A stretch of 64,000 bases of DNA from Kosakonia sacchari SP1 (GCF_000300455.3 NZ_CP007215.2:1364001-1428000), one strand, 5' to 3'; shown: positions 18,119-31,402, numbered from the stretch's first letter. Numbers and translations: made by a program. The notes: generated from the letters alone by a model not told the origin.

Positions 18119-20113
18119 TTATTTTTTCAGTACCGCTTTGGCTTTTGCCACCACGTTCTCGACCGTGAAGCCGAAATAGGGGAACAGCTTCTCGGCAGGT
18201 GCAGATTCACCATAACTGGTCATACCGACAATTGCCCCTTTCAGGCCAACATATTTGTACCAGTAATCGGCAATCCCGGCTTCGACTGCCACGCGCGCAC
18301 TCACATCCGACGGCAGCACTGATTCGCGCCAGGCCTCATCCTGCGCGTCGAAAATATCGGTCGACGGCAGTGATACCACGCGCACCTTATGGCCTTCTTG
18401 AGTCAATTGCTCCGCCGCGTTGACGGTGATTTCCATCTCCGAGCCGGTAGCAATCAGGATCAGATCCGGCGTACCCTCGCAGTCTTTCAGGATATAACCG
18501 CCACGGCTGATGGCCTGCACCTGCTCCGGGGTTCGCTCAATTTGCGTGAGGTTCTGGCGCGAGAGGATCAACGCCGTCGGGCCATGATGTCGCTCGATCG
18601 CCAACTTCCAGCCGACCGCCGCTTCCACCTGATCGCACGGACGCCAGGTGCTGAAGTTTGGCGTTAAGCGCAGGCTGGCGAGTTGCTCTACCGCCTGGTG
18701 CGTTGGGCCGTCTTCCCCTAAGCCAATCGAATCGTGGGTGTAAACCATGATCTGCCGGGCTTTCATCAGCGCCGCCATACGTGCCGCGTTACGGGCATAT
18801 TCAACGAACATCAAAAAGGTGGCGGTGTAAGGCACAAAACCGCCATGGTGCGCGATACCGTTGGCAATTGCCGTCATACCAAATTCGCGCACGCCGTAGT
18901 GAATGTAGTTCCCGGCCAGATCCTCTTTCAGCGATGTTGAACCCGACCAGATGGTAAGGTTACTGGGGGCGAGGTCAGCGGAGCCGCCAAGCAGCTCCGG
19001 CAGAATTGGCCCATAGCTGTTGAGCGTGTTCTGCGAGGCTTTACGGGTGGCGATTTTCGCCGGATTGGCCTGGAGTTTATTGATCCAGCCGGTGGTGGTT
19101 TTCTCCCAGCTTTCTGGCAGTTCGCCGCTCATACGGCGTGTAAACTCGGCCGCCAGATCCGGATATTCCCTGGCCCAGGCAGAAAATTTTTCATTCCATT
19201 CCTGCTGTTTTTTCGCGCCGCGCTCGCGGGCATCCCACGCCTGGTAAATCTCTTTCGGGATCTCGAAGGCCGGGTATTTCCAGCCGAGTTTCTGTCGGGT
19301 AAGCGCCACTTCTTCTTCACCGAGCGCCGCGCCGTGCGACTCCTCTTTCCCCGCTTTGTTCGGCGAACCGAAGCCAATCACCGTGCGGCAGATAATCAGT
19401 GACGGTTTATCTTTCACGCTTTGCGCTTCTTCGATTGCTTTTTTCACTGCCTCAGGTGAATGCCCGTCGATATCGCCAATCACATGCCAGTTATAGGCCT
19501 CGAAGCGTTTAGCGGTGTCATCCGTAAACCAGCCCTCGGTTTCGCCATCAATCGAGATGCCGTTGTGATCGTAAAAGCCGATCAGTTTGCCAAGCCCCAG
19601 CGTACCCGCCAGCGAACAGACTTCATGGGAAATGCCTTCCATCAGGCAGCCATCGCCCATGAACACATAGGTGTAGTGGTCAACGATGTCATGCCCTGGC
19701 CGGTTAAATTGCGCCGCCAGCGTACGCTCGGCAATTGCCAGCCCGACGGCGTTCGCCAGCCCCTGCCCGAGCGGGCCGGTGGTGGTTTCCACGCCCGGCG
19801 TATAGCCGATTTCCGGGTGGCCCGGGGTTTTGGAGTGGAGCTGGCGGAAGTTTTTCAGCTCTTCCAGCGGCAGGTCATAACCACTCAAGTGCAGCAGGCT
19901 GTATAGCAGCATTGAGGCATGACCGTTAGAGAGAATAAAACGGTCGCGATCGTACCAGGTGGGGTCTGCCGGGTTGTGGCGCAGAAAATCATTCCACAGC
20001 ACTTCAGCGATATCCGCCATCCCCATTGGGGCGCCAGGGTGGCCAGAATTGGCTTTTTGCACCGCGTCCATACTCAGGGCGCGAATGGCGTTTGCAAGCT
20101 CTCTACGGGACAT
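18119..20113 (-). CDS. tktB: Transketolase 2
   Basis: Transketolase transfers two-carbon units between sugar phosphates in the non-oxidative pentose-phosphate pathway, using thiamine diphosphate and Mg2+. The 664 residues show the ThDP motif GDGCLMEG, the N-terminal SGHPGAPMG substrate loop and the central SADLAPSN of the pyrimidine-binding domain. It is assigned as the TktB isozyme because of the talA-tktB operon: it starts 21 nt after talA. In E. coli this operon is RpoS-dependent; I did not identify a specific sigma-S promoter here. Confidence 0.96.
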   Translation of the reverse strand: MSRRELANAIRALSMDAVQKANSGHPGAPMGMADIAEVLWNDFLRHNPADPTWYDRDRFILSNGHASMLLYSLLHLSGYDLPLEELKNFRQLHSKTPGHPEIGYTPGVETTTGPLGQGLANAVGLAIAERTLAAQFNRPGHDIVDHYTYVFMGDGCLMEGISHEVCSLAGTLGLGKLIGFYDHNGISIDGETEGWFTDDTAKRFEAYNWHVIGDIDGHSPEAVKKAIEEAQSVKDKPSLIICRTVIGFGSPNKAGKEESHGAALGEEEVALTRQKLGWKYPAFEIPKEIYQAWDARERGAKKQQEWNEKFSAWAREYPDLAAEFTRRMSGELPESWEKTTTGWINKLQANPAKIATRKASQNTLNSYGPILPELLGGSADLAPSNLTIWSGSTSLKEDLAGNYIHYGVREFGMTAIANGIAHHGGFVPYTATFLMFVEYARNAARMAALMKARQIMVYTHDSIGLGEDGPTHQAVEQLASLRLTPNFSTWRPCDQVEAAVGWKLAIERHHGPTALILSRQNLTQIERTPEQVQAISRGGYILKDCEGTPDLILIATGSEMEITVNAAEQLTQEGHKVRVVSLPSTDIFDAQDEAWRESVLPSDVSARVAVEAGIADYWYKYVGLKGAIVGMTSYGESAPAEKLFPYFGFTVENVVAKAKAVLKK

Positions 20114-20134
20114 AATTCACTCCATGGCAAAGGG

Positions 20135-21085
20135 TTAAAGTTTAGCGGCGAGCAGATCTTCGAGTTTGCGCTGATCGACGGCGAACTGGCGGATACCGTC
20201 GGCCAGCTTATCAACGGCCATCGGATCCTGGTTATGCTCCCAGCGGAATTCCGCTTCTGTTAACGGTTCCGGGCGATGGAAGGTTTGGCGCGACGGCACC
20301 AGCTTGCGTTCAACGACGCCCTCTTGCGCTTGTAGCTCTTTCAGCAATGCCGGAGAGATGGTCAGGCGGTCACAGCCCGCCAGGGCGAGGATCTGCTCGG
20401 TGCGGCGGAAACTGGCTCCCATCACAATGGTTTGATAGCGGTGCTGTTTGAAGTAGTCGTAGATATTACGCACCGACTTCACGCCGGGGTCTTCATCCAC
20501 CACATAGGGGTCGAGCGGTTTGCGATCGTTATACCAGTCGTAAATACGGCCAACAAAAGGCGAAATCAAAAACACGCCCGCTTCGGCACAGGCGCGCGCC
20601 TGGGCGAACGAGAACAGCAGCGTCAGGTTGCAGTTGATGCCCTCTTTTTCCAGCTCTTCCGCCGCGCGGATGCCCTCCCAGGTCGACGCCAGTTTGATGA
20701 GAATGCGTGACTTATCGATGCCTTGCTCTTTGTACAGCGCGACGAGCTGGCGGGCTTTGGCGATGCTCTTCTCTTTGTTGTAAGAGAGGTGAGCGTCAAC
20801 TTCGGTGGAGACGCGTCCCGGAATGCTTTTCAGAATTTCCGCACCAAAATTGACCGCCAGTTTGTCGCTGGCTTCTGCCACTTGCTGCTCCTGGGTTTTA
20901 CCGCGCGCTTTGCCGTAGGCGATGGCATCGTCAATCAGATGCGAGAAGTGCGCCAGCCCGGCCGCCTTCAGCAGCAGGGAAGGGTTGGTGGTGGCATCTT
21001 CCGGCTGATAGTGGCGAATGGATTCGATATCGCCGCTGTCGGCCACCACTGTAGTGAATTGTTTGAGGCCGTCTAAGTGATTCAT
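20135..21085 (-). CDS. talA: Transaldolase A
   Basis: Transaldolase moves a dihydroxyacetone unit between sugar phosphates through a Schiff base. The 316 residues contain the catalytic Lys131 in [11 protein letters not shown] and Asp17-region motif VVADSGD. The start [10 protein letters not shown] at 21085 has AAGGAG 9 nt upstream on the minus strand. An open frame back to 21214 adds a non-homologous basic extension and is rejected. It is the first gene of talA-tktB and divergent from maeB across 280 nt. Confidence 0.97.
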   Translation of the reverse strand: MNHLDGLKQFTTVVADSGDIESIRHYQPEDATTNPSLLLKAAGLAHFSHLIDDAIAYGKARGKTQEQQVAEASDKLAVNFGAEILKSIPGRVSTEVDAHLSYNKEKSIAKARQLVALYKEQGIDKSRILIKLASTWEGIRAAEELEKEGINCNLTLLFSFAQARACAEAGVFLISPFVGRIYDWYNDRKPLDPYVVDEDPGVKSVRNIYDYFKQHRYQTIVMGASFRRTEQILALAGCDRLTISPALLKELQAQEGVVERKLVPSRQTFHRPEPLTEAEFRWEHNQDPMAVDKLADGIRQFAVDQRKLEDLLAAKL

Positions 21086-21365
21086 GAAAAATAACTCCTT
21101 TAAAAGCAATGGATTACTGGAGTGCTTTCTGTCGCATTTTTGTGAGGATGAGAGGTGCATAACAAAAAAGCATAGCAGACGCGCCCGGGCCCTGCGTTTT
21201 GCGGTACGTAACAAAGTTGCGATAAATTGATAACAATTTTGTTTATGTCATGGCGAGATTTTGGCTATGTTCAAAGTTTATGCGGGCGACAGAGGCCATA
21301 CTATGCGGCGCATTGGGATAGACATCGCACGTTTCACTCTGAAAACAACGTGAAAGGAACCTCAA

Positions 21366-23645
21366 ATGGACGACCAACTAAAACAAAGTGCCCTCGATTT
21401 TCACGAATTCCCCCGTCCGGGGAAGATTCAGGTCTCCCCGACAAAACCGCTGGCAACACAGCGAGACCTCGCACTGGCCTACTCCCCCGGCGTCGCTGCG
21501 CCTTGTCTTGAGATCGAAAAAGATCCGCTGGCGGCCTACAAATATACCGCGCGCGGCAATCTGGTCGCCGTGGTATCCAACGGTACTGCGGTACTTGGCC
21601 TTGGCAATATTGGCGCACTGGCCGGTAAACCCGTCATGGAAGGCAAAGGCGTACTGTTCAAAAAATTCGCCGGAATCGATGTGTTTGATATCGAAGTGGA
21701 TGAACACGATCCGGACAAACTGATTGATGTTGTCGCCGCGCTGGAACCGACCTTTGGCGGCATCAACCTGGAAGACATCAAAGCGCCGGAGTGCTTCTAC
21801 ATTGAAGCGAAGCTGCGCGAACGCATGAATATTCCGGTATTCCATGACGATCAGCACGGTACGGCGATTATCAGCACCGCCGCTATTCTCAACGGCCTGC
21901 GCGTGGTCGAGAAGAATCTCTCCGATGTGCGCATGGTGGTTTCCGGTGCGGGCGCAGCGGCGATTGCCTGTATGAACCTGCTGGTGGCGCTTGGGATGCA
22001 GAAACACAACATTGTGGTCTGCGACTCTAAAGGCGTTATCTACAAAGGCCGCGAGCCGAACATGGCGGAAACCAAAGCCGCTTATGCCGTCGACGATGAC
22101 GGCAAACGCACGCTGGCGGATGTGGTTGCCGGTTCGGACATCTTCCTTGGCTGTTCCGGGCCGAAAGTGCTGACCCCGGAGATGGTAAAAGGCATGGCGC
22201 GCCAGCCGCTGATCCTCGCGCTGGCGAACCCGGAACCGGAAATTCTGCCGGATCTGGCGAAAGCGGTGCGCCCGGACGCCATTATCTGTACCGGGCGTTC
22301 CGATTACCCGAACCAGGTGAACAACGTGCTCTGCTTCCCGTTTATTTTCCGTGGCGCGCTGGATGTTGGTGCCACGGCGATTAACGAAGAGATGAAACTG
22401 GCGGCGGTCAACGCCATCGCGGAACTGGCGCATGCTGAGCAGAGCGAAGTGGTGGCGTCGGCCTATGGCGATCAGGATCTCAGCTTCGGCCCGGATTACC
22501 TGATCCCGAAACCGTTCGATCCGCGCCTGATTGTCAAAATCGCGCCTGCGGTGGCGAAAGCGGCAATGGATTCCGGCGTGGCGACGCGACCTATCGCCGA
22601 TTTCGATGCGTATGTCGATAAACTCACCGAATTTGTCTACAAAACCAATTTGTTCATGAAGCCGATCTTCTCGCAGGCGCGCAACGCACCGAAACGCGTG
22701 GTGCTGGCAGAAGGTGAGGAGCCGCGCGTGCTGCATGCCACGCAGGAACTGGTGACGTTAGGGCTGGCAAAACCCATCCTGATTGGCCGCCCGAGCGTCA
22801 TTGAGATGCGTATTCAGAAACTCGGTTTGCAAATCCGCCCGGGCGTCGATTTTGAAATCGTCAATAACGAGTCCGATCCGCGCTTTAAAGAGTACTGGAT
22901 GGAGTACTTCAACATCATGAAACGCTGTGGCGTGACACAGGAGCAGGCGCAGCGCGCGGTGATAGGCAATACCACCATTATCGGTGCGATCATGGTCCAT
23001 CGTGGCGAAGCGGACGCGCTGATTTGTGGCACCATCGGCGATTACCACGAGCACTTCAATGTGTTGCAGCCGATCTTCGGCTATCGCGACAACGTCCATA
23101 CCGCAGGGGCGATGAACGCGCTGCTGCTGCCGAGCGGCAACACCTTTATCGCCGATACTTACGTCAATGAGGATCCGAGCGCGGAAGAACTGGCGGAGAT
23201 CACTATTCTGGCGGCGGAAACCGTGCGCCGTTTCGGCATTGAACCGCGTGTGGCGTTGCTTTCGCATTCGCAGTTTGGTTCATCGAACGCGCCTGCGGCG
23301 GTGAAAATGCGCGATACGTTAGCGCTGGTGCGTGAACGCGCGCCGGAGTTAATGATCGACGGCGAAATGCACGGCGATGCGGCGCTGGATGAGAGTATTC
23401 GCCATGAGCGCATGCCGGATAGCCCGCTGAAAGGGGCGGCGAATATCCTGATCATGCCGAACGTAGAAGCGGCGCGAATCAGTTATAACCTGCTGCGCGT
23501 GTCCAGTTCGGAAGGGGTGACTGTCGGGCCGGTACTGATGGGCGTGGCGAAACCGGTGCATGTGCTGACGCCGATTGCTTCGGTGCGGCGTATCGTCAAT
23601 ATGGTTGCGCTGGCGGTGGTGGAGGCGCAAACGCAGCCATTGTGA
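21366..23645 (+). CDS. maeB: NADP-dependent malic enzyme, MaeB
   Basis: MaeB decarboxylates malate to pyruvate with NADP+, supplying NADPH and pyruvate during growth on C4 acids. The 759 residues combine a malic enzyme N-terminal and NAD-binding domain (about 1-430, with HDDQHGTAI and GAGAAAIAC) and a C-terminal phosphotransacetylase-like domain (about 430-759), which in E. coli confers acetyl-CoA-type allosteric control rather than transacetylase activity. The start ATG 21366 has AAAGGAAC upstream. In E. coli the eut operon follows; here an intergenic stretch leads directly to hemF. Confidence 0.97.
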   Translation: MDDQLKQSALDFHEFPRPGKIQVSPTKPLATQRDLALAYSPGVAAPCLEIEKDPLAAYKYTARGNLVAVVSNGTAVLGLGNIGALAGKPVMEGKGVLFKKFAGIDVFDIEVDEHDPDKLIDVVAALEPTFGGINLEDIKAPECFYIEAKLRERMNIPVFHDDQHGTAIISTAAILNGLRVVEKNLSDVRMVVSGAGAAAIACMNLLVALGMQKHNIVVCDSKGVIYKGREPNMAETKAAYAVDDDGKRTLADVVAGSDIFLGCSGPKVLTPEMVKGMARQPLILALANPEPEILPDLAKAVRPDAIICTGRSDYPNQVNNVLCFPFIFRGALDVGATAINEEMKLAAVNAIAELAHAEQSEVVASAYGDQDLSFGPDYLIPKPFDPRLIVKIAPAVAKAAMDSGVATRPIADFDAYVDKLTEFVYKTNLFMKPIFSQARNAPKRVVLAEGEEPRVLHATQELVTLGLAKPILIGRPSVIEMRIQKLGLQIRPGVDFEIVNNESDPRFKEYWMEYFNIMKRCGVTQEQAQRAVIGNTTIIGAIMVHRGEADALICGTIGDYHEHFNVLQPIFGYRDNVHTAGAMNALLLPSGNTFIADTYVNEDPSAEELAEITILAAETVRRFGIEPRVALLSHSQFGSSNAPAAVKMRDTLALVRERAPELMIDGEMHGDAALDESIRHERMPDSPLKGAANILIMPNVEAARISYNLLRVSSSEGVTVGPVLMGVAKPVHVLTPIASVRRIVNMVALAVVEAQTQPL

Positions 23646-24039
23646 ATGTGAGGCTGGCGATTCGGCAAGTCAGCCTAATCAACGGAATGAGGAATAATTC
23701 CGTTCACCACGAGAGTGGCAGACACTTAGACATAGCGTCACGTGAACGGGAAAAGGGGAGCTGCTGTGCTCCCCTTTTCAATCCCCCGCGGCTCCGCGAG
23801 AAATCGGTGCTTTGCACTGCGCTCACCTCTCGCGCATCTGTCTGCGGTCGGCTCGACTCGCCGTCGTGGCTCGTTTCGCCTCTGGCCGCCATCCATGCGT
23901 CCAGACCTTGCCATCTGTGCTTCGGCTCGCCGATTTCAGCGGAGGCACAACCCCGGCGCTATAAGATCTGTACCTGAAAAAGGCAGATACGTTGCGGTAA
24001 CCATTATTACTGGCAGAAAATGCCGGGTGACACTACAAG
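23646..24039. other. 394-bp intergenic element between maeB and hemF
   Basis: No plausible gene. It holds hairpins at about 23650-23676 (AGGCTG/CAGCCT) and 23681-23704 (AACGGAAT/ATTCCGTT), a strong terminator at 23751-23778, and a GC-rich tract at about 23785-23945. On the minus strand the tract repeats short GGCGAG/GAGCCG/CGAG-type words and could fold extensively. The eut operon that occupies this position in E. coli is absent. Confidence 0.6.
23751..23778. terminator. Terminator downstream of maeB
   Basis: A perfect 10-bp stem AAAAGGGGAG/CTCCCCTTTT with an 8-nt loop. A-rich and T-rich ends allow use in either direction (maeB rightward, hemF leftward). Confidence 0.7.
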
Positions 24040-25814
<1,775 letters not shown>

Positions 25815-26027
25815 ACGCCTGAATTGTCTTATTCGTGGTCCCTGGTGTTATAGCGTATCGTGTTTGCCGTTACGACTATCCGTGCGAACTAATGTTTTAC
25901 TTTTCATTTCAATACGTGACAGAGTGACATTATGCCAAATTTCAGCGCCGAAGATGCCGGATATTGGCGACAGCGGCGCTTGGGGCCATAATCTACGTTT
26001 ACACAGCTGAAAATGACGGGGAATACC

Positions 26028-26453
26028 ATGGAGATACGCGTTTTTCGCCAGGAAGATTTCGAAGAAGTGATCACCTTGTGGGAGCGTTGTGAGCTGTTGC
26101 GACCATGGAACGATCCGGAAATGGATATTGAGCGCAAAGTGAATCACGATGTGAGTCTGTTTCTGGTCGCCGAAGTCGGTGGTGAAGTGGTCGGCACGGT
26201 GATGGGCGGTTATGACGGTCATCGCGGGTCGGCTTATTACCTTGGCGTTCATCCTGAGTTTCGCGGGCGCGGTATCGCTAACGCCTTGCTGAGTCGGCTG
26301 GAGAAAAAGCTGATTGCCCGCGGCTGCCCGAAAATTAACCTGATGGTGCGGGAAGATAACGAGATGGTTATCGGCATGTATGAGCGCCTCGGTTATGAAC
26401 ATATGGATTCGGCCAGTCTGGGCAAACGTTTGATTGAAGATGAAGAGTACTGA
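26028..26453 (+). CDS. ypeA: GNAT acetyltransferase YpeA
   Basis: A 141-residue GNAT protein nearly identical to E. coli YpeA, with the acetyl-CoA loop [11 protein letters not shown] and the preceding YYLGVHPE strand. The substrate is not established. The start ATG 26028 ([13 protein letters not shown]) follows GGGGAA; an in-frame ATG at 26013 would add five non-homologous residues. Its 3' end overlaps yfeZ by 14 nt. Confidence 0.94.
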   Translation: MEIRVFRQEDFEEVITLWERCELLRPWNDPEMDIERKVNHDVSLFLVAEVGGEVVGTVMGGYDGHRGSAYYLGVHPEFRGRGIANALLSRLEKKLIARGCPKINLMVREDNEMVIGMYERLGYEHMDSASLGKRLIEDEEY

Positions 26454-26889
26454 GATTTATCCCGCCGATTACGATAACCATGGTCGCCTGAAACTCCCAT
26501 TTCTCTTCTGGTGCGTGTTGCTGCTACAGGCGCGCACTTGGGTGCTGTTTGTTATTGCCGGGGCATCGCGCGGGCAGGGCGACGCATTGCTCGCACTGTT
26601 TTACCCCGATCACGATGATTTCTGGCTGGGCTTGGTGCCGGGTATTCCGGCGGCCCTGGCCTTTTTACTGAGCGGTCGCTGCGAACATTTTCCCCGCCTG
26701 TGGCGCGCACTCTACCCGCTGGTATTGCTGGCGCAACTGGTGTTGCTGGTGTGGCAACCCTGGCGCTGGTATATCGGCGAGGTGCTTTCCGGTGTTGGGC
26801 TGTTTCTGGTTATTGCCGATCTTTTCGCGCTGTGGTGGTTAGCGGCAAACCGGCGTCTTCGGGCCTGTTTTTCCCTTGCTCAACATTAA
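26440..26889 (+). CDS. yfeZ: Inner-membrane protein YfeZ (DUF2919)
   Basis: A 149-residue protein with about four hydrophobic segments. It starts [20 protein letters not shown], a DUF2919-type N-terminus, followed by hydrophobic helices and a basic C-terminus. Function unknown. ATG 26440 lies inside the ypeA 3' end (14-nt overlap), so expression is coupled; a TTG at 26434 is possible but less likely. The ypeA-yfeZ-yfeY order is that of E. coli. Confidence 0.9.
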   Translation: MKSTEIYPADYDNHGRLKLPFLFWCVLLLQARTWVLFVIAGASRGQGDALLALFYPDHDDFWLGLVPGIPAALAFLLSGRCEHFPRLWRALYPLVLLAQLVLLVWQPWRWYIGEVLSGVGLFLVIADLFALWWLAANRRLRACFSLAQH

Positions 26890-26949
26890 GCGGCACTTTT
26901 TTGACTTCCGGGACTCCAACAGGCGTTCAATGAATAAAAGGAATGAAGC

Positions 26950-27525
26950 ATGAAATCCCTGCGTACACTTATTTGCGTTCTGCCGCTGGCGTTAACCGGC
27001 TGCTCGACGCTGGCTTCCGTCAACTGGTCGGCAGCCTATCCGTGGAACTGGTTTGGTTCATCTGTTGAGGTGAGCGACAACGGAGTCGGCAACATCACCG
27101 CCAGCACGCCGCTAAACGAGCAGGCAATTAATGATGCGCTGGGTGGCGATTACCATCTGCGTAGCGGTATGAAGACGGAAAAAGGCAGTATCGTTCGTTA
27201 TTTTGAAGCGCTAAAAGACGACAAGCTGGCGCTGGTGGTGAACGGCGAAAACGGCGCGGTCAGCCGTATTGATGTGCTGGACAGCGATATCGCCACCGAC
27301 AAAGGGGTAAAAATCGGTACGCCGTTCAATACGCTGTTTGATAAAGCTTTCGGTAACTGCGTGAAAGGCGCGGGTGATGACAGCGTGGGCGTAGAGTGTA
27401 AAGCGCCGGGTAGCCAGCATATCAGCTACGTATTTACCGGTGAATGGAGCGGCCCGGAAGGGTTGATGCCATCCGATGATGCGTTGAAAAACTGGAAAGT
27501 GAGCAAGCTTATCTGGCGCCGTTAA
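26950..27525 (+). CDS. yfeY: Lipoprotein YfeY
   Basis: A 191-residue lipoprotein (DUF1131-type). The signal peptide ends in the lipobox LTGC (Cys18), with Ser at +2 favouring the outer membrane. The remainder is a periplasmic domain of unknown function. E. coli yfeY belongs to the sigma-E envelope-stress regulon; I saw no convincing sigma-E promoter in the 60 nt between yfeZ and this gene, so its promoter may differ or lie within yfeZ. The ATG follows AAAGGAATGAAGC. Confidence 0.92.
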   Translation: MKSLRTLICVLPLALTGCSTLASVNWSAAYPWNWFGSSVEVSDNGVGNITASTPLNEQAINDALGGDYHLRSGMKTEKGSIVRYFEALKDDKLALVVNGENGAVSRIDVLDSDIATDKGVKIGTPFNTLFDKAFGNCVKGAGDDSVGVECKAPGSQHISYVFTGEWSGPEGLMPSDDALKNWKVSKLIWRR

Positions 27526-27580
27526 TTTGATCTCAACTCGCTGCTGTCGCAGGAAAAACAGGTACAATAGCGCGATTATC

Positions 27581-27603
27581 GCCACGGTTTCGTGGCCTGT
27601 TTT
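27581..27603 (+). terminator. Hairpin-T-run between yfeY and yfeX
   Basis: GCCACG/CGTGGC with a 4-nt loop is followed by CTG and six T residues. It ends the yfeY transcript. A -10-like TACAAT lies just before it at 27563-27568, so it could also sit in a yfeX leader. Confidence 0.55.
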
Positions 27604-27617
27604 TTCCAGGAGGAGTC

Positions 27618-28517
27618 ATGTCCCAGGTTCAAAGCGGCATTCTGCCAGAACATTGCCGTGCGGCGATTTGGATTGAAGCCAACGTAAAAGGGGACACCGA
27701 TGCCCTGCGCGTGGCGAGCCGCGTATTCGCCGATAAGCTGGCGACCTTTCAACTGCAATTCCCTGATGCGGCGCTGGGCGCGACCATTGCCTTTGGCAAC
27801 AAAACCTGGCGCGCGCTGAACGGTGCTGAAGGTGCCGACGAGCTAAAAGATTTTCCGGCGTATGGCAAAGGCCTGGCGCCCGCAACACAGCGAGATCTGC
27901 TGATCCACATTCTTTCTCTGCGCCACGATGTGAATTTTTCCGTCGCTCAGACCGCGCTGGCGGCGTTCGGTGAGGCGATTGAGGTTAAAGAAGAGACACA
28001 CGGTTTCCGCTGGGTCGAAGAGCGCGATTTGAGTGGCTTTATCGACGGTACGGAAAACCCGGCAGGCGATGAGAAACGCCGCGAGGTCGCCATTATTCAG
28101 GACGGCGTGGACGCTGGTGGCAGCTACGTGATGGTGCAGCGTTGGGAGCATAACCTCAAGCAGCTCAACCGCATGAGCGTGGACGATCAGGAGATGATGA
28201 TCGGCCGCACGAAAGAAACCAATGAAGAGATCGATGGCGATGCGCGCCCGGACACATCGCACCTGACGCGTGTTGACCTGAAAGAGAACGGCAAAGGGCT
28301 AAAAATTGTCCGTCAGAGCCTGCCTTATGGCACCGTCAGCGGCACGCATGGGCTCTATTTCTGCACCTATTGTGCCCGTCTGTACAACATCGAGCAGCAA
28401 CTGCTGAGTATGTTTGGCGATACCGACGGTAAGCGCGACGCGATGCTGCGTTTTACCCGCCCGGTGACCGGCGGCTACTACTTCGCCCCGTCGCTGGATA
28501 AGCTGCTGGCGCTGTAA
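27618..28517 (+). CDS. yfeX: Dye-decolourising-type peroxidase YfeX
   Basis: A 299-residue cytosolic haem protein of the DyP family, equal in length to E. coli YfeX. It keeps the GFIDG motif (140-144) with distal Asp143, the proximal haem ligand His215 (DTSHL) and distal Arg232. E. coli YfeX shows peroxidase activity toward porphyrinogens; a deferrochelatase role has been disputed. The start has AGGAGGAG upstream. In E. coli yfeW and the mur genes lie between yfeX and cysP; here cysP follows directly. Confidence 0.95.
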   Translation: MSQVQSGILPEHCRAAIWIEANVKGDTDALRVASRVFADKLATFQLQFPDAALGATIAFGNKTWRALNGAEGADELKDFPAYGKGLAPATQRDLLIHILSLRHDVNFSVAQTALAAFGEAIEVKEETHGFRWVEERDLSGFIDGTENPAGDEKRREVAIIQDGVDAGGSYVMVQRWEHNLKQLNRMSVDDQEMMIGRTKETNEEIDGDARPDTSHLTRVDLKENGKGLKIVRQSLPYGTVSGTHGLYFCTYCARLYNIEQQLLSMFGDTDGKRDAMLRFTRPVTGGYYFAPSLDKLLAL

Positions 28518-28680
28518 ACCACGCACCTCTGCCTGGCCGGGGAAACCCGGTCACTACTCCCTTCTGCTTATATTCTTTTCTGATTCCAAATCACCAATTG
28601 GTATATAAAACCGTTACTGGTTTCACACCCGTTATAAATAAACTGAGTGACGAAATGTCATCAGCTTATAAGGGTGCGCA

Positions 28681-29697
28681 ATGGCCGTTAACTTACTGAA
28701 AAAAGGATATCTGACGCTGGCAGCGCTGACGCTGTGGGCCGCTCAGGCACAAGCGACGGAACTGCTTAACAGCTCTTATGATGTATCACGCGAGCTATTT
28801 GCGGCCCTTAACACGCCGTTCGAACAGCAATGGGCGAAAGATAACGGCGGTGACAAGCTGACCATTAAGCAATCTCACGCAGGCTCCTCAAAGCAGGCGC
28901 TGGCGATCCTGCAAGGGTTGAAAGCGGACGTTGTGACGTATAACCAGGTCACCGATGTGCAGATCCTGCACGACAAAGGCAACTTGATCCCGGCGGACTG
29001 GCAGAGCCGTTTGCCGAATAACAGTTCGCCGTTCTACTCGACGATGGCGTTTCTGGTTCGCAAAGGTAACCCGAAGAACATTCACGACTGGAACGATCTG
29101 GTGCGCAGTGATGTGAAGCTGATTTTCCCGAACCCGAAAACCTCCGGCAATGCGCGCTACACCTACCTGGCAGCCTGGGGTGCAGCGGATCAGGCGGATG
29201 GCGGCGACAAAGCTAAAACCCAGCAGTTTATGACGCAGTTCCTGAAAAACGTTGAGGTGTTCGACACCGGCGGCCGCGGCGCGACAACCACCTTTGTTGA
29301 GCGCGGGCTTGGCGATGTGCTGATCTCGTTTGAATCGGAAGTGAATAACATCCGCAAGCAGTATGAAGCACAGGGTTTTGAGGTTGTGGTACCGAAGGTC
29401 AACATCCTGGCTGAGTTCCCGGTGGCGTGGGTGGATAAAAACGTGAAAGCCAACGGCACGGAAAAAGCGGCGAAAGCTTATCTCACCTGGCTTTACAGCC
29501 CACAGGCGCAAACCATCATTACCGATTACTACTATCGCGTGAACAACCCGGAAGTAATGGTAAAACTGAGCGATAAATTCCCGCAGACGGCGCTGTTCCG
29601 CGTGGAGGACAAGTTCGGTTCCTGGCCTGAGGTGATGAAAACCCATTTCGCCAGCGGTGGTGAACTGGACACGTTGTTGGCGGCGGGGCGTAAGTGA
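28681..29697 (+). CDS. cysP: Thiosulfate/sulfate-binding protein CysP
   Basis: The periplasmic receptor of the sulfate/thiosulfate ABC importer. The 338-residue precursor has a Sec signal peptide ending in AQA (about residue 25). Family motifs [20 protein letters not shown] and GGRGATTTF form the oxyanion site. The 163-nt upstream region has a -10-like TTATAA/TATAAA near 28632-28638 and no good -35, consistent with activator (CysB, N-acetylserine) dependence known for cysP. Its TGA overlaps the cysT ATG by 1 nt, starting the cysPTWA operon. Confidence 0.97.
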   Translation: MAVNLLKKGYLTLAALTLWAAQAQATELLNSSYDVSRELFAALNTPFEQQWAKDNGGDKLTIKQSHAGSSKQALAILQGLKADVVTYNQVTDVQILHDKGNLIPADWQSRLPNNSSPFYSTMAFLVRKGNPKNIHDWNDLVRSDVKLIFPNPKTSGNARYTYLAAWGAADQADGGDKAKTQQFMTQFLKNVEVFDTGGRGATTTFVERGLGDVLISFESEVNNIRKQYEAQGFEVVVPKVNILAEFPVAWVDKNVKANGTEKAAKAYLTWLYSPQAQTIITDYYYRVNNPEVMVKLSDKFPQTALFRVEDKFGSWPEVMKTHFASGGELDTLLAAGRK

Positions 29698-30527
29698 TGT
29701 TTGCAGGATCAAAACGCGTGCTGCCTGGCTTCGGTTTAAGCCTCGGCAGCAGCCTGTTTTTTGTTTGTCTGATACTGCTGTTGCCGCTGAGCGCGCTGGT
29801 GATGCAGCTGGCGCAGATGAGCTGGGCGCAATACTGGGAGGTGGTCACTAATCCGCAGGTGGTGGCCGCCTATAAAGTCACGCTGATTGCTGCGTTTGTC
29901 GCCTCCGTTTTTAATGGCGTGTTTGGCTTGCTGATGGCGTGGATCCTCACGCGTTACCGCTTTCCTGGCCGCACGTTGCTCGATGCGTTGATGGATTTAC
30001 CTTTTGCGTTGCCCACCGCCGTGGCAGGTCTGACTCTGGCCTCACTGTTTTCGGTGAATGGTTTTTACGGTGAGTGGTTAGCGAAGTTTGATATCAAAGT
30101 GACCTATACCTGGCTCGGTATTGCGGTGGCGATGGCGTTTACCAGCATTCCGTTTGTCGTGCGCACCATTCAGCCGGTGCTGGAAGAACTGGGGCCGGAG
30201 TATGAAGAAGCGGCAGAAACCCTGGGTGCGACGCGCTGGCAAAGTTTTCGCAAAGTGGTGCTGCCGGAACTCTCTCCGGCGCTGATGGCAGGTGTAGCGT
30301 TGTCGTTTACCCGCAGCCTTGGCGAGTTTGGCGCGGTGATCTTTATCGCCGGTAACATCGCCTGGAAAACCGAAGTCACCTCGCTGATGATTTTTGTGCG
30401 TCTGCAGGAGTTTGATTACCCGGCGGCGAGCGCGATTGCCTCGGTGATCCTGGCGGCTTCTCTGCTGTTGCTGTTTTCTATTAACACCCTGCAAAGCCGC
30501 TTTGGTCAGCGTGTGGTAGGTCACTAA
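29697..30527 (+). CDS. cysT: Sulfate/thiosulfate ABC transporter permease CysT (CysU)
   Basis: A 276-residue inner-membrane permease with about six membrane segments and the EAA-type cytoplasmic loop EEAAETLGATRWQSFRKVVLPE that docks on CysA. It is almost identical to E. coli CysT/CysU. ATG 29697 overlaps the cysP stop (TGATG); a GTG one codon upstream is possible but lacks homology. Its stop overlaps the cysW ATG by one base, showing tight coupling. Confidence 0.97.
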   Translation: MFAGSKRVLPGFGLSLGSSLFFVCLILLLPLSALVMQLAQMSWAQYWEVVTNPQVVAAYKVTLIAAFVASVFNGVFGLLMAWILTRYRFPGRTLLDALMDLPFALPTAVAGLTLASLFSVNGFYGEWLAKFDIKVTYTWLGIAVAMAFTSIPFVVRTIQPVLEELGPEYEEAAETLGATRWQSFRKVVLPELSPALMAGVALSFTRSLGEFGAVIFIAGNIAWKTEVTSLMIFVRLQEFDYPAASAIASVILAASLLLLFSINTLQSRFGQRVVGH

Positions 30528-31402
30528 TGGCGGAAATAACTGAATTGAAACGCTATGTCAAACCTCAGGTGAACTGGGGCAAATGGTTTTTGATTGGCAC
30601 CGGAGTGATTGTCTCGGCGTTTATTCTCGTCGTGCCGATGATTTATATCTTCGTGCAGGCATTCAGCAAAGGCCTGATGCCAGTTTTGCAAAACCTCGCG
30701 GACGCCGACATGCTGCATGCCATCTGGCTGACGGTGCTGATTGCGCTGATTTCGGTGCCGCTGAACCTGATATTCGGCACGTTGCTGGCCTGGCTGGTGA
30801 CGCGCTTTAACTTCCCCGGCCGCCAGTTACTGTTGACGCTGCTGGATATTCCCTTTGCTGTTTCGCCGGTGGTCGCAGGTCTTATCTATCTGCTGTTTTA
30901 TGGCTCGAACGGCCCGCTTGGCGGCTGGCTGGATGCGCATAATCTGCAAATTATGTTCGCCTGGCCGGGCATGGTGCTGGTTACCGTGTTTGTTACCTGT
31001 CCGTTTGTGGTGCGCGAACTGGTGCCAGTGATGTTAAGCCAGGGGAGTCAGGAGGACGAAGCAGCGATTCTGCTTGGTGCTTCCGGCTGGCAGATGTTCA
31101 AGCGCGTAACGTTGCCGAACATCCGCTGGGCATTGTTATACGGTGTGGTACTGACTAACGCGCGAGCGATTGGCGAATTTGGCGCGGTGTCGGTGGTTTC
31201 CGGCTCTATCCGCGGTGAAACGCTGTCGCTACCGCTACAAATTGAGTTACTGGAGCAGGATTACAATACCGTCGGTTCGTTTACCGCCGCCGCCCTGCTG
31301 ACCTTAATGGCTATTTTGACGTTGTTTTTAAAGAGTGCGTTGCAGTGGCGTTTGAATAATCAGGAAAAACGCCAGCAACAGGAGGGAAATCATGAGCATT
31401 GA
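30527..31402 (+). CDS. cysW: Sulfate/thiosulfate ABC transporter permease CysW
   Basis: A 291-residue partner permease of CysT with about six membrane segments and the docking loop [22 protein letters not shown]. It forms the heterodimeric channel of the importer. Its ATG overlaps the cysT stop (TAATG), and its last 11 nt overlap cysA. Confidence 0.97.
   Translation: MAEITELKRYVKPQVNWGKWFLIGTGVIVSAFILVVPMIYIFVQAFSKGLMPVLQNLADADMLHAIWLTVLIALISVPLNLIFGTLLAWLVTRFNFPGRQLLLTLLDIPFAVSPVVAGLIYLLFYGSNGPLGGWLDAHNLQIMFAWPGMVLVTVFVTCPFVVRELVPVMLSQGSQEDEAAILLGASGWQMFKRVTLPNIRWALLYGVVLTNARAIGEFGAVSVVSGSIRGETLSLPLQIELLEQDYNTVGSFTAAALLTLMAILTLFLKSALQWRLNNQEKRQQQEGNHEH

Noticed and set aside
21378-22736. 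452-codon minus-strand ORF opposite maeB
   Set aside because: It is a shadow of a GC-rich gene; the maeB reading has full-length homology and this frame is low-complexity His/Arg/Phe-rich sequence.
25893-25910. CpxR-like half-match (GAAAT-N5-GTAAA) upstream of amiA
   Set aside because: Only one half-site fits GTAAA. CpxR control of amiA is known in E. coli, but this sequence alone does not support a call.
26890-26949. Possible sigma-E promoter of yfeY (GGCACTT ... TCAA)
   Set aside because: The spacing of about 28 nt is far from the required 16 or so nt.
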